Shown here in pieces: positions 9,868 through 21,738 of a stretch of 64,000 nucleotides of DNA (within the stretch, counting starts at the first letter, position 1; each line of letters begins with the position of its first letter). Location of the stretch: contig NC_053389.1 of assembly GCF_905171765.1 (NCBI RefSeq), positions 218,618,624-218,682,623 on the forward strand, given 5' to 3'. This stretch comes from Bufo bufo (taxonomy: Eukaryota > Chordata > Amphibia > Anura > Bufonidae). A model generated the notes under the pieces. The model saw nothing but the letters and a program-made list of their open reading frames with translations. It did no database searches and had not been told where the DNA came from. Both the position numbers and the translations under genes were made by a program.

Positions 9868-10243
9868 AGGGGGTCATTTATTAATCTGAAATACGCCTAA
9901 ATTATGCATATTTCAGGGGCAGATGGTGGCACAATGGTTAGTTGCGCTGCTATCTGTGACTTTTCCCCGCTCCTGCTAGGTCTAAAATTGTGAGCGTGGT
10001 GTGGGCGGAGAAGGGGACAGGACGGTAGTCCCGTCTCATTCACCATTTTCTACGCCTGTTTTAGGCGTAGAAAATGGTCTAAATATAAGACAGCTAGGAA
10101 GCTGTCTTACATTTAAACTGGCGGAGGATCCGTCGAAGATATGGAGAGGCCTGCCCCTCTTCATGAATTCAGCGGATCCTCCGCCACCTTAGGGCTTTAT
10201 TAAGACCAGCGTCTAAAACACCGGTCTTAATAAATGTGTCCCT
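9868..10243 (+). repeat. MITE-like inverted-repeat element
   Basis: Ends GGGGGTCATTTATTAA and the inverse complement of TTAATAAATGTGTCCCT are imperfect inverted repeats. The interior has two further palindromes: CATTTTCTACGCCTGTTTTAGGCGTAGAAAATG (10043-10075) and GCGGAGGATCC ... GGATCCTCCGC. It encodes nothing. Confidence 0.65.
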
Positions 10244-10445
10244 TACTGCCTAAATAATAATATATTATTCACATCTGTCACGCTTATCTGATGAAGACTC
10301 TGAGTTGGGGGCAGGGACCATCACGACCCAAGGACAAGATGACTGGGGTGTAATCCCCAGCACTGTGGTAGGACTGACACTTTTCAGGACATTGAGGAGC
10401 AGAAGTGATGAGACACACAAAATTTCACACACACTTACATGCCTT

Positions 10446-10981
10446 AGGGTTCTTTCACACTCGCGTTGTTAGAATCCGGCAGGCAGTTCCGTTGCCGGAA
10501 CTGCCTGCCGGATGCGGAAATCCGTATGCAAACGGATATCTTTTTTTTTCTGGATACGGATCCGTTAGACTTATTCATTGAAATACCGAATCCATCTTTC
10601 CGGTATCATCCGGAATAACGGATCCGGTATTTAATTTTTTCAAAGGCTAGAAAGAACTGAGCATGCGCAGACCGGAAAACCGGCAATTTCCGGAACACTT
10701 GGTGCCGGATCCGACAATAATACATTTCAATGGAAATTAATGCCGGCAAGTGCGGTAGTGTTCCGGAATATTGGCCGTAAAATATACTGCAGCAAGCTGT
10801 GGTATTTTGCCCGGTCAAATACCGCGAAAGGGACGGAACGGAAGACATCCTGATGCATACTGAACGGATTGCTTTCCATTCAGAATGCATTGGGACAAAA
10901 CGGAAGCGTTTTTTTCCGGTATTGAGGCCCTTTACTGGATTTCAATACCAGAAAAGAATAACGCTAGTGTGAAAGTACCCT
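10446..10981 (+). repeat. MITE with 22-bp inverted ends
   Basis: AGGGTTCTTTCACACTCGCG at the left matches the inverse of CGCTAGTGTGAAAGTACCCT at the right with two mismatches. A strong internal hairpin lies near the left end (GGCAGGCAGTTCCG / CGGAACTGCCTGCC). If the ends are GGGT, the flanking triplets are TTA and TGA, compatible with a mutated TWA Harbinger site. Non-coding. Confidence 0.7.
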
Positions 10982-12139
10982 GAAAATGTTACAAAAACTT
11001 CTATATATTACCTAATGATTATAACCCTCATCATCCCCATAAAATAAACATTTCTGTCATTTACACCAGGAATTTGCTATTTATTGAAGTGCGTTACTTT
11101 AAATGAGCAGAAATGTTTCAATTCTGCAGAATAATAGTTTCTGCATCAAAGTCTGGAATAAATGTAAAATATGTCCTTGTCCGGCCGCCATAAACGTCGC
11201 CTTCTCCAGCAGCCACGATTTATGGTGACACTCAATCTTTATGACCCTATAAAAGCTGATCGTCATCATGACATCTACGGCTGAATTTCCACAAAAATAT
11301 AGTAATTGTGCGCGAGGAAAGTGTCACATAAGATTCTCCAGAAAAATAATGGCAAATGATGTCTCCCAGGACCGAAACGCGGTGCTAAAACCAGAACTGC
11401 TGAGTAACGAGTTATGAACTGATGGGGGGAGGGAGCCCCAAATAATTCCCAAAAATGTCTCCTCTGACATAGGCTTCTAGATTTAGACAGATTTTTATCA
11501 CCTGGAAACCTTGGAAGTAGAGCGGCAGCGATGCCCATTTACTGTAATGACTGGTCATCGGAAAACAAAATGCTGACCCTGAACATTATGGCACCGAGAG
11601 AAACTTCCCTGAGTTACATCATGACATATACCACAGTCATATTCAGAACTGCAGTCACAATTCTGCTGTTATTGTCTTATACTTCAGTCACATCCAGAGC
11701 TGCAGTCATAATTCTGCTGTTACAGAAGGTAACACCAAGAGAACAGGGGGAGACCATATAAATTCCAAGCAGAAGTTCATCGTGCATGTCCTAGGCCTAG
11801 TGCTGCAAGGCAAGAGTATAATACACAAATGTATCAGAGCTGAACAACTATCCATCTGCACTGTGACCACTAAAGAATATAGAGATGTAGCAGAGTTGAA
11901 TACACTGGTCACTGCTCCATGTGACTGATCTCCAGACAGCACCAGAGTTTACATCATTTGTAGGAAATATGGTAACATTTGAGGGCTGTAGCTGCTGATC
12001 TGCTAGTCCTCTCCACCAATACATTCTCCCCTAGTCAGTCACCTTAAGTTTCATCTAGTCACCTCCATCTCTTCTTTTCTATCCCGTCATGCTCTTCCAG
12101 TTTCCGACACTCTTGTCTAGTGCTCTATTTATAAGTGAT
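10982..12139. other. Anonymous sequence
   Basis: I see no gene, RNA or element boundaries. A short direct repeat, ACAGTCATATTCAGAACTGC / TCAGTCACATCCAGAGCTGC, occurs near 11633 and 11685 with CAGTCA...AATTCTGCTGTTA after each. Open frames here are short and show no recognised motif. Confidence 0.3.
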
Positions 12140-12460
12140 TCTGGATTTGTCATTTATTGAATGACCCAGACTTTGATTGGTTATTTTTTTTCAGTGATCT
12201 GAAAGATGGTCAAGGTTTTATCATTTATCGGATAATTCCAGTTTCATCATTTATCAATGATCCCAGTTTTCTGATTTATCATATGATCCTGTTTTTGTCA
12301 TTTTGTCATTTATTGATCTTTAGTTTGTTATCAGTTGGGTAATCGTGTTATTATAATTCATGGGATGATCCTGGTGTTTTCATTTATTGGATGATTCTTG
12401 ATCTGCCATATTTCGAGTGATGCTGGTTTTGTCATTTATCAATGGATCTTGATCCTGGTT
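12140..12460 (+). repeat. Degenerate AT-rich minisatellite
   Basis: Roughly ten imperfect units of 25-40 bases combine GTCATTTATYRAATGAT and CCTGGTTTT variants (for example GTTTCATCATTTATCAATGATCC). Length and spacing vary, so this is an old array. It encodes nothing recognisable. Confidence 0.65.
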
Positions 12461-12930
12461 TTGTCTCTCAGCATTTGCTGCTCTGCGGGTTATATTTGAA
12501 TGCATTGATTGACACTTGGAGGCACTTAGTTTATCTTTTTCTGTATTTAGGAATGCGTCTGAGATCTCGGGACAAATCCTCAGCTCCGCTCTATAATTAC
12601 AGCCGCATCATTGCAATGTTTTATGTAGTGCAGACTCCAATTCCTGAAAGGTCACATTCTAATAGGTTACAAATTGAAATCTTCTGCCTGAAGTGACTTT
12701 CATGCTGCAAGAACAAGTTGGAAATATCTGGCCACCTTGAACACCCAAAATCTCTGCCTGCTTGTAACCGAGTCTGCAGTGAAGGTTCTGGAAGACAATT
12801 GCCCAACTTATATAATGCTCTAGTCATGGCAGTTGATAACATCATGCAATTCTATCAAGGAGGCATCTGAACGGCTCAAATTTATTCTGCAGCAGGACAA
12901 TAACTCCAAACATACAGCCAATGTCATTAA

Positions 12931-13522
12931 AGGGGTTGTCTCACTTCAGTAATTGCCATTTATCAGGTGGCGGAAGTTAATACAAGGCACTTACTAATGT
13001 ATTGTTGTCCATATTGCAACCTTTGCTGGCTGGTTTAATTTTTCCATCACATTATGCACTGCTTGTTTCCATGATTACGACCACCCTGTAATCCAGCAGC
13101 AGTGGCCGTGCTTGTACACTATAGGAAAAAGCACTAGCCTACAGATGTAGCAGGGTTAGCACTCAAACTCTTAACTCAAATTTCTTAAATTGTCGTGTTA
13201 TCTTGAAACAAAAGCCATTGAAAAGCAATTGAAGGTGTTTGCTTAGTTTAGATAACACATCTCCGAAATCTCAGAAAGCATGAGTGTTAACTCTACTAAA
13301 TCGGTATGTGCGCTCCCACGGTTTCCTATAGTGTGCAAGCACAACCACCACTGATGGATTACAGGGTGGTCGTAACCATGGAAATGAGCAGTGTATAAGG
13401 TGATGGAAAAATTAGTTAAGCCAGCAAAGGAGGCGATGTGGACAGTCACATTACATTAGTAAGTGCTCTGCATTAACTTTCTCTACATGATAAATGCCAC
13501 TTCCAGAAGTGAGATAACCCCC
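12931..13522 (+). mobile_element. TTAA MITE, second copy of the 8413-9156 family
   Basis: It starts after TTAA (12927-12930) with AGGGGTTGTCTCACTTCA and ends with GAAGTGAGATAACCCC before TTGA (13523-13526), a one-base decay of TTAA. Shared with the first copy are AATACAAGGCACTTACTAAT, TTTGCTGGCTGG, ACTATAGGAAAAAGC and CACCACTGATGGATT. It has a different MITE in its centre. Confidence 0.85.
13144..13302 (+). mobile_element. Third-level MITE within the TTAA MITE
   Basis: About 160 bases sit exactly in the middle of the TTAA MITE, absent from the other copy. Ends GATGTAGCAGGGTTAGCACTC and the inverse of GAGTGTTAACTCTACTAAATC are inverted with few mismatches, and internal GTGTTATCT / AGATAACAC also pair. 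No transposase. Confidence 0.65.
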
Positions 13523-13895
13523 TTGAGAACTATCTTCAGCATAAAGAAGAACAAGGAGTCCTGGAAGTGAAGATACGGCCCCCACAGAGCCCTGATCTCA
13601 ACATTATTGAGTCTGTTTGGGATGACATAAAGATACAGAGGGATTTGAGCAAGCCTACAGCCAAAGAAGATCTGTGGTTCTCCGAGATGTTTTGGAACAA
13701 CCTTCCTGCTGAGTTACTTCAAAAACTATGTGCCAAAAAGCAAAAGGTGGTCACAACAAATATATTGATTTAGATTTTTCTTTTGTTCATTCACTTTGCA
13801 TTGTGCTAATTGCTAAAAATAAATTATTAACACTTTTATTTTAGAACGCATTCTTACATTTCCACATTTTTCCACACCGGCCTAAAACCTTTGAA

Positions 13896-14537
13896 GTTTA
13901 GTTTTGACATTTATAATGTTGTTAGAAGTAATTTCCCTCAGATGGTCTCATGATTATTGATGCTAATTGTTTTTCCAGGAGGAAATGGGAAGGGGAAACG
14001 GGAGATCAGAGGAGGGTAATGTGGTATCAAGAGAAGACAAATCTTATATTGATATACCGATTTAACTTCAACCCTTCTGCTACAGGACTTGAGGCTGGGC
14101 GCAGATTAGAAAACTCGACATACAGTACAATAGAGTGGAAAACGTCATCCAGAGGGCAGGACACTGTGGAATAATGGGTGATAGGTTAACATTGAGGTGA
14201 TAGAGATGAGGTACAGACTGGGCAGAATCCAATTGATTGTTGGGGTCACTGTATTCACTTTTTGGAGAATTTGATTGAAAAAGATGTTTTAGATTTGGGA
14301 ACTGGACATTTTACTCGACTATTGGGGGCAGGGAATATGGAAGCTGGATCTTTTGTAGCAATGTAAAAATAGAAATATATAGTGTTACTAACAAATTGAA
14401 TTCTATAGTACTGTACGAAGAAACTTTACTAATTCAACTATAGTATAGGGGCTATGAATAGGTTGAAACCATGTGATGGTTGTCTGACATGTCCGTCTTG
14501 ACAGATCTAAGAACGATGGAAAGTAGAGTAGCTTATT
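13896..14537. other. Anonymous sequence
   Basis: No element ends or coding motifs recognised. Confidence 0.3.
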
Positions 14538-14768
14538 TAAAGGGGTTATGCCATGATTATAGTAAAATGTGAAAATCAGACATCATATAGTACATGACAA
14601 TCTCTTTTTAACTCTTTTTATGACCAAGGGTCATTGATGCCCCAGTGTCCAGGTCAAAATTTACAAATCTGACATGTGTCCCTTTATGTGGTAATAACTT
14701 TGGAACGCTTTTACTTATCCAAGCCATTCTGAGATTGTTTTCTCGTGACACATTGTACTTCAAGATAG

Positions 14769-17212
14769 TCATAAATTTGAGTCAATATATTTCACCTTTA
14801 TTTAGGAAAAAATCCCAAATTTACCAAAAATTTCGAAAAATTCGCAACTCTGCTTTTAAAATAGAAAGTGATACCTCATAAAATATTTATTACTTAATAT
14901 TTCCCATATGTATACTTTTTTTTTTTTTTTTTTGACATTAGAAGGCTTTGAAGTATAGAAGCAATTATTATAATTTCTAAGAAAATTTCCAAAACCCAAT
15001 TTTTAAGGACCAGTTCAGTTCTGAAGTCACTTTGTGGGGCTTACATAGTGGAAACCCCCCACAAATTACCCCATTGTAGAAACTACATCCCTCAAGTTAC
15101 TCAAAACTGATTTTACTAACTTTGTTAACCCTTTAGGTGCTCCACAAGAATTAAAGGAAAATGGAGATGACATTTCTAAATTTCACTTTTTTGGCAGATT
15201 TTCAATTTTTTTAACACATTGAGGGTTAACAGCCAAACAAAACTCAATATTTAATAACCTGATTCTGCAGTTTACATAAACACCCCACATGTGGTCATAA
15301 ACTGCAGTATGGGCACACGGCAGGGCGCAGAAGAAAAGGAACGCCATATGGTTTGTGAAAGTCAGATTTTGCTGGACTGGTTTTTAGATGCCATGTCCCT
15401 TTTGAAGACCCCTGATGCACCCTTACAGTAGAAACTCCCCAAAAGTAACCCCATTTTGGAAACTAGGTGATAAGGTGCTAGTTTTATTGGTACTATTCTG
15501 GGGTATATATGATTTTTTATTGCTCTATATTACGTTTTTTTGTAAAGCAAAGTAACCAAATAAATGGCTGTTTTGGCACCATTTTTATTTTAAATTTTTT
15601 TACAAGATTCATCTGACAGGGTAGATCATGTGCTATTTTTATAGAGCAGGTTGTTACGGACGTAATGATATCAAATATGTCTACTTTCTATGATGTTTGT
15701 TTCAGTTTTTTTTTTTCTGTCGATCGTCTTGTGCAGGGGCTCTTTGACATATTAGGCAATACCTAATATGTCTACTTTTTCTTATTTAGTTAGGTTTTAC
15801 ACAATAATAGCATTTCTGAAACAAAAAAAATGATATTTTAGTGTCTCCATAGTCTGAGAGCCATAGATTTTTTATTTTTTGACCGATTGTCTTAGCTAGA
15901 GTCTCATTTTTTGCGGGATGAGGTGACGGTTTGATTGGCACTATTTTGGGGGGCATATGCCTTTTTGATCGCTTGGTGTTACACTTTTTGTCATAAATTT
16001 GAGTCAATATATTTCACCTTTATTTAGGAAAAAATCCCAAATTTACCAAAAATTTTGAAAAATTCGCAACTCTGCTTTTAAAGTAGAAAGTGATACCTCA
16101 TAAAATATTTATTACTTAATATTTCCCATATGTATACTTTTTTTTTTTTTTTTTTGACATTAGAAGGCTTAGAAGTATAGAAGCAATTATTATAATTTCT
16201 AAGAAAATTTCCAAAACCCAATTTTTAAGGACCAGTTCAGTTCTGAAGTCACTTTGTGGGGCTTACATAGTGGAAACCCCCCACAAATTACCCCATTGTA
16301 GAAACTACATCCCTCAAGTTACTCAAAACTGATTTTACTAACTTTGTTAACCCTTTAGGTGCTCCACAAGAATTAAAGGAAAATGGAGATGACATTTCTA
16401 AATTTCACTTTTTTGGCAGATTTTCAATTTTTTTAACACATTGAGGGTTAACAGCCAAACAAAACTCAATATTTAATAACCTGATTCTGCAGTTTACATA
16501 AACACCCCACATGTGGTCATAAACTGCAGTATGGGCACACGGCAGGGCGCAGAAGAAAAGGAACGCCATATGGTTTGTGAAAGTCAGATTTTGCTGGACT
16601 GGTTTTTAGATGCCATGTCCCTTTTGAAGACCCCTGATGCACCCTTACAGTAGAAACTCCCCAAAAGTAACCCCATTTTGGAAACTAGGTGATAAGGTGC
16701 TAGTTTTATTGGTACTATTCTGGGGTATATATGATTTTTTATTGCTCTATATTACGTTTTTTTGTAAAGCAAAGTAACCAAATAAATGGCTGTTTTGGCA
16801 CCGTTTTTATTTTAAATTTTTTTACAAGATTCATCTGACAGGGTAGATCATGTGCTATTTTTATAAAGCAGGTTGTTACGGACGTAATGATATCAAATAT
16901 GTCTACTTTCTATGATGTTTGTTTCAGGTTTTTTTTTCTGTCGATCGTCTTGTGCAGGGGCTCTTTGACATATTAGGCAATACCTAATATGTCTACTTTT
17001 TCTTATTTAGTTAGGTTTTACACAATAATAGCATTTCTGAAACAAAAAAAATGATATTTTAGTGTCTCCATAGTCTGAGAGCCATAGATTTTTTATTTTT
17101 TGACCGATTGTCTTAGCTAGAGTCTCATTTTTTGCGGGATGAGGTGACGGTTTGATTGGCACTATTTTGGGGGGCATATGCCTTTTTGATCGCTTGGTGT
17201 TACACTTTTTGT
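14769..17212 (+). repeat. 1,222-bp tandem duplication
   Basis: 14769-15990 and 15991-17212 are direct copies offset by 1,222 bases. I find only about seven differences by eye (for example ATTTCG/ATTTTG and CACCATTT/CACCGTTT), so well above 99% identity. The junction is CACTTTTTG joined to TCATAAATTTG; the second copy's end continues into the unduplicated GTGATATAAGG sequence. It is an event within copy 1 of the hairpin-rich element. Confidence 0.93.
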
Positions 17213-18292
17213 GATATAAGGTGACAAAAATTGCTTTTTTGGCACTGTTTTTATATTTTTTTTATGGTGTTCACCTGAGGGGTTATGCCATATGATATTT
17301 TTATAGAAAAGGTTGTTACGGACGCGACGATACCTAATATGTTTATTTTTTTTTCTTTATTTCACTTTACCACAAATATTAATAATAATAGTATATTTGA
17401 AATAAAAAAATTATGTTTTAGTGTCTCCATGTTCTGAGAGCTATAGTTTTTATATTTTTTTGTGGGATGAGGTAACGGTTTTGTTCGACAGATGCCTTTT
17501 TGATCGCTTGGTGTTGCACTTTTTGTGATGTAAGGTGACAAATATGGCATTTTTTTTTTTTTTTTATGCTGTTTATCGGACGGGGTGGATCATGTGATAT
17601 ATTTATAGAGCCGGTCGTTATGGACGCGGTGATACCTAATATGTGTGTTTTTTCATTTTTTTTTTTATAGTAAAAGGCAATTTATTTTATTTTAAATTTT
17701 ACATTTTTTTTCTTTTTCTTTTTTTACTTTTATTATTTAATTTTTTTTTTATCCAGTCTCACTTGGATCTTGAAGATCCAGTGGGGCTGATGGCTGTACC
17801 ATACTTTGCAATGCTCTTCCATAGCAAAGTATAGTACTACCAGGTAGATGGCAACACAGGACGCGTTTGCAAGCGTGGCAGCACCGATGGTTGAGAGAGG
17901 GAGCCCCCTCCCTCTATTAACCCCATGGATGCCGTGGCATCTAAGGGGTTACAGCAGAGTGTCAGCATACAGCTGACACTCGCTGCTGACGGCGGCGGCT
18001 CAGGAGCGGAACAGTTGCCATCAAATACAGCAGGGGGACCGCATCAGGCGCACAGTTGGGGGCCAGATACATGGGGGGGCCGCATCAGGGGCAGGCGGGG
18101 ACAGATGGGGGCAGGGCCGGAAAGGAGGGGGTACCGGCAGCATAGAGGGGGCACTAATGGGACAGATGCCGGGACAGAGCGCATGGTAGGCGAATAGGTT
18201 GGAGGCAGGGTGCACGGGGGGTTGGGGGGATAATCGATGGACAGATGATGCCAGGGGCACAGATCGGGGGGAATGGAGCACACACTACCTGA

Positions 18293-18576
18293 TTTCAGGC
18301 TCTGATCTGCAAAATGCAGATCAGAGCCTGAAACAAGCACTTTTACACTGCGGCGATCCGATTGGTTAGTCTGCACAGACTAACCAATCGGGTCGATCTC
18401 CGGCAAGGGAACACTCTGATCGTTCCCTTGCCGGCATTACTGCACTGTATGCTGTCCGTGACGGCAGCAGTGCAGGGACAGAATCTTTAATCCAAGCGTT
18501 TTGCAGCGCTTGAATTAAAGAGCTGCCAAGACGTCTATACACGTGCTATCTGCATGGGGCATGTGCAAATAGCACG
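18293..18576. repeat. Run of perfect hairpins (copy 1)
   Basis: Consecutive inverted repeats: 18293-18333 (TTTCAGGCTCTGATCTGC arms), 18354-18395 (GATTGGTTAGTCTG arms), 18400-18434 (CCGGCAAGGGAAC arms), about 18442-18478 (CACTGC / GCAGTG), 18485-18520 (CTTTAAT / ATTAAAG with CAAGCG / CGCTTG) and 18540-18576 (CGTGCTAT / ATAGCACG). Loops are short. It corresponds in position, not in sequence, to the hairpin run of copy 2. Confidence 0.8.
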
Positions 18577-19000
18577 TATATAGCTGTATAACAGTCGGAA
18601 TTAACAAAGCTAGAACCAGCCCTGTACCTCACATGGATCCATAGATCTCCCCATTCATTGCTCTACTAGATTTATATTAAGCTGAAAGCTCAAGGGGAGT
18701 GTCTTTTCTGTTGCAGCCAAGGGGGCGTGTCTATGCTCTCTCCCTATCACAGCTCAGGAGGCAGTTTTTGGATGAAACTGAGCATGTGCGGCCATCTCAC
18801 TGAGTTGGACAAAGAAATAAGAAAAAGAACAAAAAGCAGGTTTAAGATAACATCATGTCATACTGAACTTTCTAAACCTAGGGAAATGGGCAACATAGGG
18901 AACAGGCAGTTATATTGTATATCTTTCAGATCAACTAGATGAAATAGTAAAATTAGGCCTCAATGAGCTTCTATGAGGCTCTGTGCAATTCTAACAGAAG

Positions 19001-19932
19001 TGTCACAGCCACTATCTCTGGCTGTGACCTTCCGTTCTTGCTTGTTCGGCGCTCCTCGCTGAAGTTCTGTTCCTGTGCGTCATTTGTGGTTCTTTATGGG
19101 TTAACTCCCCTGTGTGCTTATTAGGAGTTAATCCTCTGTCTGCTCCATGGGTGTGGTCTCTCTGCTGCACCCATGGAACCTGTATATAAGGCTGAGGTTT
19201 CCTCAGTTCTATGTCAGCTCTCCTGGTGTGTGTTGTCTTGTCCTACTCTGCTCCTGGTTTGTACTCTTTCTCCCATGCTGCTGACCCATGGGATCCGTGT
19301 CTGTCTGTCTGTCTGTCTGTCTGTGCTCTGTGGGTTTCCCTACTTGTTCATTAACGTCGTCTGTCTGTTATCTGTTCTGCCTGTTATGTTTTGGGTACTT
19401 TGTGTTTATTCTGATGTCTGTGTTCAGCAAGCCTTTGCAGCAGAGTGGCATGACAAGGCCATGCAGTTTACTTCTGGTGGAGCAAGTCCTTCTCTGCTTA
19501 TTGCCACTCCTGCTCCCTTGCGTGAACTCCTGCTTGTATCATTAGTTGCTCTGTTTTGTATTTGCCTGTATGTTATGTATGCCTATGTGCCGTCGGTACC
19601 TTCTGGTACCTGTTGTCTATTCGCTCCTGCTGTCACTGTCTAGGTCACGCTCCAGAGTGGACCCTGGCAACTTCCTGCGGCTAAGTCTAACCCTACCATC
19701 TAGGGCTCTAGTGAAAACCAGGAGTTGCTTAGTTACGCCCCTCTGGAGTATTACTAGACAGTGGCGCAGTGGGGGTTTTCTCCCACTGTGCTGACGGTAC
19801 ATAGAGCTCATGTTTTATCTGTGCTGCTTTCCATGTTTCTGTTTGTGCAATAAACTCTTATGTGTCTGTACCTGATTTCCGTTTATTGCTTGACGACGCG
19901 GTGGTCTCTCCTGGGACCTCCAACTCGTGACA
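19001..19932 (+). mobile_element. Solo LTR with 5-bp target duplication
   Basis: TGTCACAGCC at the left and CTCGTGACA at the right form a TG...CA LTR with complementary ends. AGAAG is duplicated outside both ends (18996-19000, 19933-19937). TATATAAG at 19193-19200 and AATAAA at 19849-19854 are the promoter and polyadenylation signals in plus orientation. A (GTCT)n tract lies at about 19303-19326. No internal region remains, so LTR-LTR recombination removed it. The hydrophobic Cys-rich open frame within is not a gene. Confidence 0.92.
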
Positions 19933-19937
19933 AGAAG

Positions 19938-21734
19938 CCCATGTAAAACACATATAAAATATAACAATTGTTCGAACCATGTCAATGGAAAAGGGAATTG
20001 AACACATTAAATGATTATTTTATATTATCTATTTGCCCCTATGGCTTTATGTTTGCTGTTTACTGAATTGACCCCCTCATCACACACTGAACACTCTCTA
20101 GGGTTTTGTCTGTCCCAAGTCGATTTAATTTCTCCAACCCATACATTGTTACCGCTCTGTTGATCTGTATAGTGCCCTCCCTGGATGTTTGTGGTACCAG
20201 GTGCCTTATGAATCTCTGAATTGATTGGTTGGTGTCTTACTCCTCTGCTGGACGCTATCCAGATGGCTTCTTACTTCATTCTTACCACTATGATCTGTGT
20301 ATGCTTCTAAGTAGGGATGAGCGAATCGACTTCGGATAAGGGGGTCAAGAACCACTGCACTGAAGAAAGGAGTGGTGCTGGTACTCCAACAATGATGTGA
20401 GGTACCACCTGTGCTGCACCTAAAGTTTAGTGTTGCAATATGGCCCTTTCTTACAGTGTTATGGGTAAATGGCAGGAAGACAATAGGTGGAACAATATAA
20501 AAGCATCAGTCAGGCGCCATGTTTTCTTGGGTGTAGTGCATGCCATGTAGCATGTACAACACCCTACTGGGAGTGAGCATTAACAGGAATGCTGCAGTGA
20601 CTGTTGCAGCAGGACAGTGCAGATCAGTATACTGAGTGGGAGAGGGAGTCTACCTTGATCTAAAGAAGAACCTGCACACTGGAGCAGTAAGTAGCAGGAA
20701 GAGTGGCGCGCATCCTCTGGTTGGCAGTGTACCAGAAGAAAGGCTAAAACAGCTAATGGAGCCTGTGGCCAGTCAGAGAATTGGCCTCAAGTGGACTTCC
20801 TGGTTAAGAATATGAGCTGCCAATCACTGCACTGACCTAAAGAAGGCATCACACACTGGTAGTGGCCAACAGAGCAGGGAAGAAGAGAGAGTTTCCCTCC
20901 ATGCAAGCCTAAAACGGAGGTGTGGTGTGACTACTGGACAGCATACATGGGGGAAGAAGCAGTCTGCCTCTCCAGAACTGTGCCACCAAAGACCTGCAGA
21001 GAAGAAGGTTGCAGAACATTGCATCAGATGCAGCAGCAGCAGCAACAACCAGGGATGAACAGATGTGGAGTGTGTGATGAGAGGGAATCTCATTCTCCGC
21101 CAAAAGTGCCAGGTGAGACAGCTTAGTCACTTGGTAAGAAAGGCAGTTAGTATGTGGCCAATGGCTTGGTCTGTGCACCAGCCCCTGACAACACTAAAGG
21201 AATAATAGCCTGGATAAGTATGGCAGGCGGCAAATATAGAAAACATCCCTAGCTAAGGCACTTGAGGCCTTAAGGGCCTAAACTAATGCCCCCAGAACAG
21301 GGAGGTCTCCCTTAGAATTAGAGAAATGTACATAGTAAATATGCTAAGGATTTGCAAGTCAAGTGGCTTCTTATTGAGTAACCACCAAGTGCATAGCTCC
21401 CAACTTTTTGGACAGTCAAAGAGGGACATTACGGTTCATTGCGTGAAAGATTCATTTTTCCTGCATATTTATACACTTCACTAGTTTTCTCTTATGAAAT
21501 AGTGCAAAAATTATTAGAATATAGAAGTTTCTAGAGTTCAATTTACATCAAATAATCAAATAATATACAAGGTGGGCTCTAATATACAGATAGGAACCAG
21601 ACAATTTCTGGACCAATATTGTAAATATAATAATGAAAATCTATACCTGAGGTTAAAAAGAGGGATATTTGTGGAGCAAAGAGGGACTTGGGTCAAAAAG
21701 AAGAAAACTTGGGTGGTCTGCAAGTTGTGTGCCT
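19938..21734. other. Anonymous sequence with short repeats
   Basis: No gene recognised. TAGGGATGAGCGAATCGACTT at about 20313 looks like a fragment of a dispersed anuran repeat. A (CAG)n-like stretch lies at about 21030-21050. Short open frames show no recognisable motif. Confidence 0.3.
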
Positions 21735-21738
21735 TTAA

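Larger units (their letters stand above)
12870..13890 (+). pseudogene. Tc1 transposase remnant split by a MITE
   Basis: Two pieces of one transposase flank a TTAA MITE. Left of it (12870-12930) the frame reads RLKFILQQDNNSKHTANVIK with the second catalytic Asp. Right of it (13527-13770) comes EEQGVLEV, then PPQSPDLNIIESVWDDIK with the Tc1 Glu motif and a C-terminal segment ending KKQKVV. The first third of the gene is absent or unrecognisable upstream. A 3' UTR-like AT-rich tail ends near CCACACCGGCCTAAAACC. The MITE insertion makes the copy dead. The family differs from the three Tc1 elements at 1.3-6.8 kb. Confidence 0.85.
14612..18600 (+). mobile_element. Large hairpin-rich TTAA element, copy 1
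   Basis: Flanked by TTAA on both sides. The left 2.6 kb is AT-rich and made of short blocks that recur in inverse orientation in copy 2 (42954-56857): ACAAATCTGACATGTGTCC, ATTTCACCTTTATTT, GGTTAACAGCCAAACAAAACTCAA, ATGTGGTCATAAACTGC and TGATCGCTTGGTGTTACAC. The right 0.6 kb is GC-rich and consists of consecutive hairpins. No transposase frame was found, so this is a non-autonomous element. About 4 kb against about 2.45 kb for copy 2; 1.22 kb of the difference is a tandem duplication. Confidence 0.7.
14538..18840 (+). mobile_element. TTAA-type MITE split by a 4-kb element
   Basis: The left part, after TTAA at 14538-14541 (AGGGGTTATGCCATG ... TACATGACAATCTC), and the right part from 18601 (ACAAAGCTAGAACCAGCCC ... 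AAAAGAACAAAAAGCAGG) belong, to my recollection, to one common anuran repeat. They are separated by the insertion at 14612-18600 at a TTAA that is present on both sides (14608-14611, 18601-18604). The distal end is truncated near 18840. Confidence 0.6.

Noticed and set aside
17643..18376. Frames in poly-T and hairpin DNA
   Set aside because: Low-complexity Phe/Leu run and GC-rich hairpin sequence; not coding.
19173..19643. Open frame for a hydrophobic Cys/Val/Leu-rich membrane-like protein
   Set aside because: It lies wholly inside the solo LTR (19001-19932), spans its GTCT repeat and TATA region, and shows no conserved motif.
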